64,000 nt of DNA. It comes from Opitutales bacterium (lineage in GTDB: Bacteria > Verrucomicrobiota > Verrucomicrobiia > Opitutales > UBA953). Made by a program: the position numbers and the translations under genes. The notes beneath the pieces are model-generated. The model was not told the origin of the DNA. It did not search any database and saw only the letters and a list, made by a program, of their open reading frames with translations. The stretch lies in contig JAGBIL010000020.1 of assembly GCA_017935025.1 (NCBI GenBank), positions 1-64,000 on the forward strand, in the 5' to 3' direction. Shown here in pieces: positions 17,329 through 24,031 of the stretch (its first letter is position 1; each line of letters opens with the position of its first letter).

Positions 17329-17547
17329 TTATCCGCGAAGCGACGTCTTCTTCTCCACCCTACGCCCTGCCGCCGGAAAACACGTTCCCGCCGTGTCGCC
17401 GCTCCCGCGATGCGCGCGCAACGGGATGCAGGAACACTTCGTCGCCCGACAATGCGGACAACGCCAATCGTCGTGAAGTTCATGCCACTTCACGCCTTCT
17501 TTTTCTTCATCGAAAACAAACTTACATACGCGGCATTGATATTTCAT
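17329..17547 (-). CDS. Rubredoxin-like protein with C-terminal extension
   Basis: 72 residues from the ATG at 17547 (a TTG at 17559 is less likely). MKYQCRVCKFVFDEEKEG and WRCPHCRATKCSC give the two CxxC knuckles that bind one iron in rubredoxins, here with the shorter VKWHELHDDW linker seen in rubredoxin-like domains. The last 25 residues are Arg/Gly-rich and carry extra cysteines, which is unusual and could be read-through of a mutated stop. Probably a small cytoplasmic electron carrier; converges on anSME with 19 nt between stops. Confidence 0.7.
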   Translation of the reverse strand: MKYQCRVCKFVFDEEKEGVKWHELHDDWRCPHCRATKCSCIPLRAHRGSGDTAGTCFPAAGRRVEKKTSLRG

Positions 17548-17640
17548 AACATTCCCCAAGCGTAATCCCGCCCCGCTTTTGTCTGAAAATTTCGTAAAAA
17601 CCCGCTGCCCGACAACATTTTGCGGAGAAAAGCAGCTACA

Positions 17641-17697
17641 ATCTCCGCAAAATACGCGGAGATTACACTTGAAAATCTCCGCACAAAATGCGTAGAT
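17641..17697 (+). promoter_or_regulatory. Twin palindromic operator candidate upstream of the fic gene
   Basis: ATCTCCGC-n7-GCGGAGAT (17641-17663) is a perfect palindrome with 8-bp arms. A second, imperfect copy ATCTCCGC-n9-GTAGAT (17675-17697) starts 34 nt later, about three helical turns. A half-site TTTGCGGAGA lies at about 17619. The pair ends just 7 nt before the ATG of the Fic protein, which has a C-terminal winged-helix part, so autoregulation is a reasonable inference. Confidence 0.5.
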
Positions 17698-17704
17698 AAA
17701 GTCA

Positions 17705-18823
17705 ATGTTTTACATCTATCAACACGAACGCTGGCCCGAATTTACTTGGGACGCAAACTCGCTCTCCGGGCTTTTCGGGCAGGTATCTTTTGCCCAAGGC
17801 CGATTGCTCGGGAACATGGATCAACTCGGTTTGCGGGAACGCAAGGAGGCATCCGCACTCGTGCTTGCGCAGGAAACTGCGGAATCTTCCGAAATCGAAG
17901 GCGTTTCGCTGAACATGGAGCAAATCCGCTCATCCGTATGCAATCGGCTCGCACTGCACGTTCCCGCGCCGAAAACGGAAGACGCCCGCGCAGCAGGCGC
18001 AACGGAAGTTCTTCTCGATGCCACACAAAATTTCGAAAAACCGCTCACAAAAACGCGACTTTTCAGCTGGCACTCCGCACTCTTTCCCGGAGGATTCAGC
18101 GGAATCGAAAAAATCCGTGTCGGAGCATTTCGCCAAGACAACCACGGAAGAATGCAGGTCGTTTCTTCTCGCGGCGGACGCGAAACCGTCCACTTCGAGG
18201 CCCCGCCGGCAGAGGCTGTTCCCGAGGAAATGACGCGCTTTCTCTCCCGTTTCGCCAAGCCCGGCGGCAACACGCTCGCAGACGCGGCAATCGCGCATAT
18301 GTATTTTCTCACGATTCACCCGTTTGAGGACGGAAACGGACGTCTTGCGCGAGCCGTTACGGAAATGATGCTCGCCCGATCAGAAAATTCGTCACTTCGT
18401 TTTTACAGCATGTCGTCTGCCATACAAAAAAACAAACGAAGCTACTACGATATCCTCGAAAAAACCCAGGCGCAAAACTCGCTTGATATTACTCCGTGGA
18501 CGGAATGGTTTTTGAAAACCCTGCTAAGTGCGATAAACGATGCCGAAGCGACCATGCGGAACGTACTCGCGAAAGCGGAATTTTGGCGCGACAACAACGC
18601 GCGCGTGACAGACCCGGCCCAACGCAAAATCCTCAACCGCCTTTTCGACGGCTTCGAAGGCAACCTCACATCATCGAAGTGGGCAAAAATTTGCAAATGC
18701 TCGCAGGACACGGCAACCCGTGCCATACGGGACCTCATCGAGAAAAAAATCCTGCAACAAGCCGGAGGCGGACGCTCCACTCATTACGTCCTGCGGGAAC
18801 GCCAAGCAAAACACAACTCGTAG
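17705..18823 (+). CDS. Fic-domain protein with N-terminal inhibitory motif and wHTH
   Basis: 372 residues. The N-terminus (MFYIYQHERWPEFTWD) matches the DUF4172 segment of many Fic proteins. The inhibitory helix motif S-x-x-x-E-G (residues 61-66) precedes the Fic core, whose catalytic loop HPFEDGNGRLAR (His205) is complete. Fic enzymes transfer AMP or another nucleotide part onto hydroxyl side chains of target proteins; the internal glutamate keeps the enzyme restrained. Residues about 310-365 look like a winged helix (TSSKWAKICKCSQDTATRAIRDLIEKKIL), so the protein may also bind DNA; twin operators lie directly upstream. A regulatory or toxin-like role is possible; no antitoxin gene is adjacent. 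It converges with the ATP-pyrophosphatase gene at 18869. Confidence 0.88.
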   Translation: MFYIYQHERWPEFTWDANSLSGLFGQVSFAQGRLLGNMDQLGLRERKEASALVLAQETAESSEIEGVSLNMEQIRSSVCNRLALHVPAPKTEDARAAGATEVLLDATQNFEKPLTKTRLFSWHSALFPGGFSGIEKIRVGAFRQDNHGRMQVVSSRGGRETVHFEAPPAEAVPEEMTRFLSRFAKPGGNTLADAAIAHMYFLTIHPFEDGNGRLARAVTEMMLARSENSSLRFYSMSSAIQKNKRSYYDILEKTQAQNSLDITPWTEWFLKTLLSAINDAEATMRNVLAKAEFWRDNNARVTDPAQRKILNRLFDGFEGNLTSSKWAKICKCSQDTATRAIRDLIEKKILQQAGGGRSTHYVLRERQAKHNS

Positions 18824-18868
18824 TTCTTCAACAAATACCCCCGACCGTCGGTACTGCAACCAAACAGA

Positions 18869-20008
18869 TCAATGTTTTGCGTCCTGCAAGCGGTAACGAA
18901 TGTATGCAAACGAATAAATTTTAACGCGGGAACGGACAAACCTGATGCTTTCCCGAATAATACTCCACACAGGAATCCCGTATTTCCGACGGAGCGACGG
19001 CCACATTTTTTTGCAAAAAATATCTTTTGCAAAAGTCTTGCGAACCCAACATTGCGCAAGAAAACATGAGTGCCTTTTTCTATACGCGGGAACGTCAAAT
19101 ACCGACGAATATTTATCAAGCACATCAAGAATATCCAACGCATAAAGTGTCCTTAAACATTTCACGCAAACTCCGCAATTTTTGGTATGCGTGTTACAAA
19201 CATTTAAAAACTCATAACTCGGAGCATAGTTGCTCAAGGTTTTTACTTTTTCAAAGCGAGAAACTTCCGTCCCCGTACTGTAAAACTTTAGATGTTCGGT
19301 GGAGAGGCAGTCTAAAACGAAAATTTCAAAATGAGCCAAATCGGTTCCCGTAAGATGGAACTCCGATACCGCACATCCTGACGAACTGTAGTACGACGAA
19401 AAAAGTTTAGGTAGCGCCATCGCTGCCGCCGCATTTAAAACTGTAAAATAACGAGCATAATTCGGTGAAAAATCGTGAACGTTGGAATTAATTCGCAAAA
19501 ACTCATAGCCGTTTTTCTTGCAAAAGCGTTTAGCTAAATCGACACGAAATTCCTCCATTTCCTTCGGCGCATCCAACCCGATATTATGAGAACCGACATT
19601 AAACAGACAGAGATGCGTCAAATCTTGTGACGGGAACGGCGTTTTTGAATATTCGGCAATCGAATAAAGGCTATCAACTCCACATGTAATTCCGGTACCG
19701 ACGGCACCGGCGTTTTCCAATTTCTCCCGCACGATAGGTGCGGTTATTTTTATTTTTCGTTGGGTATAAACTTCTGCAAGCGTTCCGCAAAGAAACGTAT
19801 TAATCTGAAAAAGCAAACGTTCACTTACGGGAACACGAGAAACAATATCAACTCCGTCCATTGCGGCTTGCGGAAGTAAAGCGAGAACAAAACAATCCGC
19901 TCTATCTACCGCAAAATATTTCGCGTATTCTAAGCCGACTTCAAAAAACAATTCTCCGGCTTTTTCTCCGGAAAGAATTACGGAGATTTTTGCCAATTCC
20001 CCGAACAA
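18869..20008 (-). CDS. N-type ATP pyrophosphatase-like protein, out of frame with its ATG (phase-variable)
   Basis: 379 residues in the open frame from a TTG at 20008. The ATP-pyrophosphatase PP-loop appears as GITCGVDSLYS (SGGxDS type), and a Cys-rich segment (NTHTKNCGVCVKCLRTL) follows, as in QueC-like amide-bond or sugar-modifying enzymes. It may adenylate a carboxylate or carbamoyl group for the glycan made by this operon; the substrate is unknown. The likely true start is the ATG at 20049, 17 nt after the SDR stop, reading MREILIERLLPP. A run of seven C (20013-20019 on this strand) follows and leaves that ATG out of frame; eight C would restore a 393-residue protein. In this copy the gene is therefore probably OFF or poorly expressed. 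It is the last gene of the operon. Confidence 0.75.
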   Translation of the reverse strand: MFGELAKISVILSGEKAGELFFEVGLEYAKYFAVDRADCFVLALLPQAAMDGVDIVSRVPVSERLLFQINTFLCGTLAEVYTQRKIKITAPIVREKLENAGAVGTGITCGVDSLYSIAEYSKTPFPSQDLTHLCLFNVGSHNIGLDAPKEMEEFRVDLAKRFCKKNGYEFLRINSNVHDFSPNYARYFTVLNAAAAMALPKLFSSYYSSSGCAVSEFHLTGTDLAHFEIFVLDCLSTEHLKFYSTGTEVSRFEKVKTLSNYAPSYEFLNVCNTHTKNCGVCVKCLRTLYALDILDVLDKYSSVFDVPAYRKRHSCFLAQCWVRKTFAKDIFCKKMWPSLRRKYGIPVWSIIRESIRFVRSRVKIYSFAYIRYRLQDAKH

Positions 20009-20012
20009 CGAA

Positions 20013-20019
20013 GGGGGGG
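20013..20019 (-). repeat. Poly-C tract (C7) after the start codon of the ATP-pyrophosphatase gene
   Basis: Seven C on the coding strand, about ten codons after the ATG at 20049. With C7 the ATG frame leaves the domain frame; one added C joins them. This is the classical position for an ON/OFF slipped-strand switch. Tract length in the population cannot be judged from one sequence. Confidence 0.75.
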
Positions 20020-20065
20020 TAAAAGACGTTCTATTAGGATTTCTCTCATTTTATTTTCGTAAAAA

Positions 20066-20824
20066 TTAAACTCCGGCCCCGCCGTCAATATTGATGGACG
20101 TTCCCGTCATCCAAGAAGAAGCTTCCGATAGAAGATAAACTGCAAGCGGAGAGATATCCGCAGGAACGCCGTAGCGTCCGAGCGGATAGGTTTTCTCATT
20201 TTCCCTGTAAGTTTCGGTGTCGATTTTCGTGTTATTCAAAATATCGGTCCAAACCATTCCGGGAAGAATACAGTTCACGCGAATTTTTCTGGAGGCGAGT
20301 TCTACGGCAAGCGTCTTCGCATAAGCGATAATTCCCGCCTTGCTTGCGCTGTAAACCGCATTTCCGGGTGTTTGCCGCCACGCCGCAAGCGATGCCGTAA
20401 AAACGACACTCCCGCCGTCGGCGATTTTCTTTTTCTTCAGCAGTGCTTTTTGCAACAGAATCGGCGACTCTAAGTTCGTACGCAAAATATTTTGCATATC
20501 GCCCTCTTTGATAAATTGGCAAGTCATGCGCTTGTTGATTCCCGCATTTTGAACAACACCCTCCAGCTTCGGCAATTGAGCAACAAGCGCATCAATAGAC
20601 TCTGTATTCGCCAAATCTGCGGGAACGACAAGATGAGCTTCCTTATTTTCCGCCAAAGGCATTTGCGAAAGCGTTTCGCAAAGCTGTTCTTCGTTGCGCC
20701 CGGAAAGCACGACACGAGCCCCCATCTTGGCGCATTCAACGGCAATTCCTCGTCCGATTCCGGAAGACGCGCCCGTCACCAAAACGGTTTTTCCGCACAG
20801 GGAAAAAGGATTGTAGTCTTTCAT
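20066..20824 (-). CDS. Short-chain dehydrogenase (FabG-like ketoreductase)
   Basis: 252 residues, classical SDR length. The NAD(P) motif TGASSGIG (18-25), NAG (92-95 region), catalytic Ser145, Tyr158 and Lys162 (YSASK) and the C-terminal SSWMTGTSINIDGG are intact. Such enzymes reduce 3-oxoacyl-ACP; next to an ACP and a ketosynthase III gene, reduction of a short 3-oxoacyl chain before transfer to a sugar is likely. Its ATG follows the stop of the KAS III gene directly (TAAATG) with GGAGG upstream, so the two are translated together. Confidence 0.88.
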   Translation of the reverse strand: MKDYNPFSLCGKTVLVTGASSGIGRGIAVECAKMGARVVLSGRNEEQLCETLSQMPLAENKEAHLVVPADLANTESIDALVAQLPKLEGVVQNAGINKRMTCQFIKEGDMQNILRTNLESPILLQKALLKKKKIADGGSVVFTASLAAWRQTPGNAVYSASKAGIIAYAKTLAVELASRKIRVNCILPGMVWTDILNNTKIDTETYRENEKTYPLGRYGVPADISPLAVYLLSEASSWMTGTSINIDGGAGV

Positions 20825-21883
20825 TTAAACCTCCACGAGTTCACTGATTTTACAATCGACGAAAGGAACGATCCCCGTCGCCCACGTCATTCCCACCCCG
20901 AACGCGCTCAAGAGCAGATTTTTCTTCCCGCCCATGCGTTCCCGTAATTCCGAAACAATCGTCAACGGCACAGATACCGACGATGTGTTCCCGAATTTCT
21001 CCACGCAAGACGGAATTTTTTCGGTGTTTAATTTCAGCTTCTTCGCCAAATAGGTGTTGATGAAGTTGTTTGCCTGATGGAACACATAGAAGTCGAGAGC
21101 GTTTCTATCTGCACCTGCATGGGCAAGCGTTTGTTTGATATCGCGCGGAATTTCCCGAATCACAAAGTTAAAAACGTCGCCGCCATCCATATAACCCTGC
21201 TCGTCGTTGCGGATGTTGCCGTATTCGTCGACAACGCGTTCCCGCAAAGTTTCAGCAGAACTCGGATTGCGATAACCTCCGCCGTTGATTTTGATGAGAT
21301 CTGCGCGGGAGCCATCGGAATTTAACGAAAAATAGCTTTTTCCGAACTTCTCGTCTCGCTCCACCAACGCGGCGACCCCGGCATCGCCGAACAAAAACGC
21401 AGTCCTGCGATCTTTCGGAGAATACACTTTAGAGCGGGTTTCTCCGTCTAAGATAAGTGCCTTCCGCAAACCGCCTTTCTCCATCATGGAATAAACAACG
21501 CTCATGCCGTAAAGGAACGCCGAGCAACCAAGATTAATATCAAACGCGATTGTGCTTTGCGACAGTCCAAGACGTTCTTGCAGGATAACGGAAGTCGCCG
21601 GCATACGAAAATCCGGGGTCTGCGAAATAAAAACCAACAAATCAATTTCCGACCGATCAACTTCATTATCGGCAATCAATTTCTCCGCTGCCGCAAAACA
21701 CAAATCCGACGAACACGTTTTTTCGTCCGCAAAACGCCGTTCGTAAATCCCGACCTTATCTACGACTTCTTTAACCTGATCCGCAGGAAAAAATTCCGTA
21801 TATTCGTAGTTTTTGATGACACGCTTCGGAACAGCCGCCGCCAACGCCGTAATTCCAACGCCTTCAAATATTAAAAATGCCAT
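20825..21883 (-). CDS. 3-oxoacyl-ACP synthase III (FabH-like)
   Basis: 352 residues. The catalytic triad is visible: Cys120 (INLGCSAF), His269 (FHQANNF) and Asn299 (FGNTSSVS). KAS III enzymes start chains by condensing an acyl-CoA with malonyl-ACP. The location in a glycan operon, with its own ACP and SDR, suggests synthesis of a special short acyl group for an amino sugar rather than housekeeping fatty-acid synthesis, as in FabH/ACP pairs of Campylobacter and other O-antigen or flagellin-glycosylation loci. Ends against the SDR start. Confidence 0.9.
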   Translation of the reverse strand: MAFLIFEGVGITALAAAVPKRVIKNYEYTEFFPADQVKEVVDKVGIYERRFADEKTCSSDLCFAAAEKLIADNEVDRSEIDLLVFISQTPDFRMPATSVILQERLGLSQSTIAFDINLGCSAFLYGMSVVYSMMEKGGLRKALILDGETRSKVYSPKDRRTAFLFGDAGVAALVERDEKFGKSYFSLNSDGSRADLIKINGGGYRNPSSAETLRERVVDEYGNIRNDEQGYMDGGDVFNFVIREIPRDIKQTLAHAGADRNALDFYVFHQANNFINTYLAKKLKLNTEKIPSCVEKFGNTSSVSVPLTIVSELRERMGGKKNLLLSAFGVGMTWATGIVPFVDCKISELVEV

Positions 21884-21932
21884 AGATTTAACCGATTAAT
21901 TTTCGGGATTTTTTTTTGTTTTTGTAAAAAAT

Positions 21933-22163
21933 TTACGCCTGCTGACGTTTAATCACGTCAACAATGTCCTGTAGCGTTTCCAGAATCTTGAAGTCCTTTC
22001 CTTCGATTATGACATCGTATTCGTCATCAATCATTGCAATGACGGAAAGGAAAGCGAGCGAGCTCCATTCCGGGTACTCACGGAACTTATCCGTAAGCGC
22101 AATTTCACGATCGTCTATTTCAACTGCGTCTTTGAAGTTTTCGATGAATTTTTGTGTATCCAT
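21933..22163 (-). CDS. Dedicated acyl carrier protein
   Basis: 76 acidic residues with the four-helix ACP pattern. The phosphopantetheine site is WSSLAFLSVIAMIDDEY, where Ser35 takes the place of the Ser of the usual DSL motif; the replacement of Asp by Ser before it marks a specialised rather than a fatty-acid ACP. It carries the acyl intermediate for the FabH-like and SDR proteins that follow. Start at 22163 is the only ATG; gap of about 20 nt to the upstream acetyltransferase gene. Confidence 0.85.
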   Translation of the reverse strand: MDTQKFIENFKDAVEIDDREIALTDKFREYPEWSSLAFLSVIAMIDDEYDVIIEGKDFKILETLQDIVDVIKRQQA

Positions 22164-22184
22164 GGATAGTGTAGTTTAAGTTGT

Positions 22185-22847
22185 TTATAATTCTGTTTTT
22201 CGGGCAGGATTGCCCGTGTAAAGAAATCCGTCTTTTGTTTTTCGCACGACAAAAGAGCCCGCCCCGATTCGGGTGTTATTTCCGATTTTCACATACTGCA
22301 AAACCGCACTTCTCATCCCGAAAAAGTTTCCGTCCCCGATCTGACAACCTCCGGAAATACGGGTTTCCGGAAACATCGCGTTCCCGTTCCCGATTTGAGA
22401 ATCGTGCCCGACCGAGAGCGAGCCCACAGCGATATTAAAATCGCCCAGCGAAACATTACAGCTAATGCGACTTCCCCAACCGACAACATTTCCGCGCCCC
22501 ACAGAGATAGATACCGGATCAAAAAACACGACATCCGGCGCTATCAAATTGGGAAAATAAATATTCGGATTTTTAATTTTTTCCGGAAGCGACAAAAGCA
22601 CCGCAGGTGTCGCAATCGCAACAACCACGCCAAGTTGCCGCGGGAACGCATTAAGGATGTCAATTCCGCCGAGTACTTCTCCGTAAGCATTACGCGTCCC
22701 GACGGGAACGCCATCGTCGAAAAAACCGATGAGCTTCCATTGCCCTTCCGACGGATTGGCTTCATTGATTTTACGAATCAGACACGCAATTTCGCGCCCG
22801 AAACCGCCCGCGCCGTAAATTGCAATTTCCCGCGTTCCCGTGCTCAT
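22185..22847 (-). CDS. NeuD/PglD-family sugar O- or N-acetyltransferase
   Basis: 220 residues. An N-terminal Rossmann-like domain (EIAIYGAGGFGREIACL) is joined to a left-handed beta-helix of hexapeptide repeats (about 95-200, for example VGRGNVVGWGSRISCNVSLGDF, shortened: VGRGNVVGWG). This is the NeuD/PglD arrangement that transfers an acetyl or other acyl group to a nucleotide- or nonulosonate-sugar. It lacks a convincing Asn-His-Asp set at the usual place but has GHDSQIG, so a catalytic His is possible. Its ATG overlaps the stop of the ATP-grasp gene (ATGA) in the present tract state. Confidence 0.82.
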   Translation of the reverse strand: MSTGTREIAIYGAGGFGREIACLIRKINEANPSEGQWKLIGFFDDGVPVGTRNAYGEVLGGIDILNAFPRQLGVVVAIATPAVLLSLPEKIKNPNIYFPNLIAPDVVFFDPVSISVGRGNVVGWGSRISCNVSLGDFNIAVGSLSVGHDSQIGNGNAMFPETRISGGCQIGDGNFFGMRSAVLQYVKIGNNTRIGAGSFVVRKTKDGFLYTGNPARKTEL

Positions 22848-24013
22848 GCGGCGCTCCTTTCGTTGTGCGCAAAACGTATTGCGTTTGTATTTTTACTGTC
22901 GGACAATCCGCGAAAATCAAAACGAAAAGCATTATCACGGCGAAAACCGCAACGGAACGCCGCCGCAAACGCGACACCGCGCCTCAGTTTACAATTTTCG
23001 GGGGGGGGGATTTCGGTTAAAATGTCACACTTCGCAAAGGCAACATTCGGCTTTGCCGTAAGGAGTTCTGCTCCGACATTTTCTCCTCGGAGCCATTTCA
23101 GAATTGCCAACGGCAAATTCACACCTGCTTCCTGCGAAAACGGATATCCGCCTCCGAACCGGGGATTCAACTCCAAAACGTAATACCGCCCGTCGCGTTC
23201 AAGAACATCGCAGTCCAAATTTGCGACGTGACGAAGCGCTTTTCCGATCTTAAATCCGATTTCGCGAATTTCGGCGTTATCCGCCGTCACCGCCTTGTCC
23301 GTTTCTCCGGCGCGCATCGCCAGTTTACGTTTCACGGAGACGGCGACCGTGTTCCCGTCTAAATCATTCATTACGTCCAAGCCGTATTCGGCATCCGTAA
23401 TCGCCTGTTGGATCAATATCTCTTCTTCCCGGGCAGAAGCGGTCGACAAAATTGATCGCGCAACTTTCCGGCGAACGATTTCGTAGGTTTCGAGAAGCTC
23501 CTCCCTGTCGCGAACAAATTCAATTCCGATAGAACCCGAGCCCCAGCGCGGTTTCAAAATCAACGGAAATACAAGTTCTCCGTTATCGAGAGCGGACAAC
23601 GCGTCCTGTAGCACAACAAAGGTCCTGGGGGTATTCAATCCGAGAGATTCCGCAAAACGGGCAGTCTTCAGCTTGTCGAAACAAATATCAATCACTTCCG
23701 GAGACGAAATGATGAGGCGCGTCCCGATTTTTTCAAAGCGTTCCCGCGCTGCCGCTAAAATAGGAAGTTCCAAATCGTTTAAGGAAATCAGCGCATCAAT
23801 CTTGTTTTTACGGCAAATTTCTTCGACGACACCCGTATAATCTTCGGCATAAACGGCGGGAACGCGCAGCGCAACATCCGCAAATGCAAGCGCAGGGGCG
23901 GTGAGCGACATATCCGTCGCAAAAATCTTTCCGCCGCCTACCGCGTCAAGAGCCGCCCGAAAATATTTCAGCAAATAGGCCCGCCGCCCCGCACAAGAAA
24001 AAAGTAAGTTCAT
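22844..24013 (-). CDS. ATP-grasp ligase with phase-variable C-terminal tail
   Basis: 389 residues. A CarB/PylC-like ATP-grasp fold: N-terminal Rossmann-like part (LLFSCAGRRAYLLKYFRAAL), ATP-binding block (FPLILKPRWGSGSIGIEFVRD) and metal-binding block (LELNPRFGGGYPFSQEAG). It should join a carboxylate to an amine via an acyl phosphate, for example an amino acid onto an amino sugar. The conserved domain ends near ILTEI (about residue 337); a run of ten C (23000-23009) follows, and the remaining 50 basic residues look unlike a folded domain. With C10 the frame reaches the next gene's ATG (ATGA overlap). With C9 or C11 translation stops within four to eight codons of the tract, about 130 nt short of it. 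Confidence 0.82.
   Translation of the reverse strand: MNLLFSCAGRRAYLLKYFRAALDAVGGGKIFATDMSLTAPALAFADVALRVPAVYAEDYTGVVEEICRKNKIDALISLNDLELPILAAARERFEKIGTRLIISSPEVIDICFDKLKTARFAESLGLNTPRTFVVLQDALSALDNGELVFPLILKPRWGSGSIGIEFVRDREELLETYEIVRRKVARSILSTASAREEEILIQQAITDAEYGLDVMNDLDGNTVAVSVKRKLAMRAGETDKAVTADNAEIREIGFKIGKALRHVANLDCDVLERDGRYYVLELNPRFGGGYPFSQEAGVNLPLAILKWLRGENVGAELLTAKPNVAFAKCDILTEIPPPENCKLRRGVAFAAAFRCGFRRDNAFRFDFRGLSDSKNTNAIRFAHNERSAA
23000..23009 (-). repeat. Poly-C tract (C10) at the 3' end of the ATP-grasp gene
   Basis: Ten C on the coding strand, flanked by ATC...GAA codons. The neighbouring frames hit stops almost at once (reading KIVN-stop for C9 and RKL-stop for C11 after the prolines), while C10 stays open to the ATGA junction with the acetyltransferase gene. 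Confidence 0.8.
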
Positions 24014-24031
24014 CCTTCTGGGTTCTCCCGA

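Noticed and set aside
15915-17483. Long minus-strand open frame (522 codons) opposite anSME
   Set aside because: Antisense shadow of a clear radical SAM gene; composition is low-complexity Arg/Glu/Phe.
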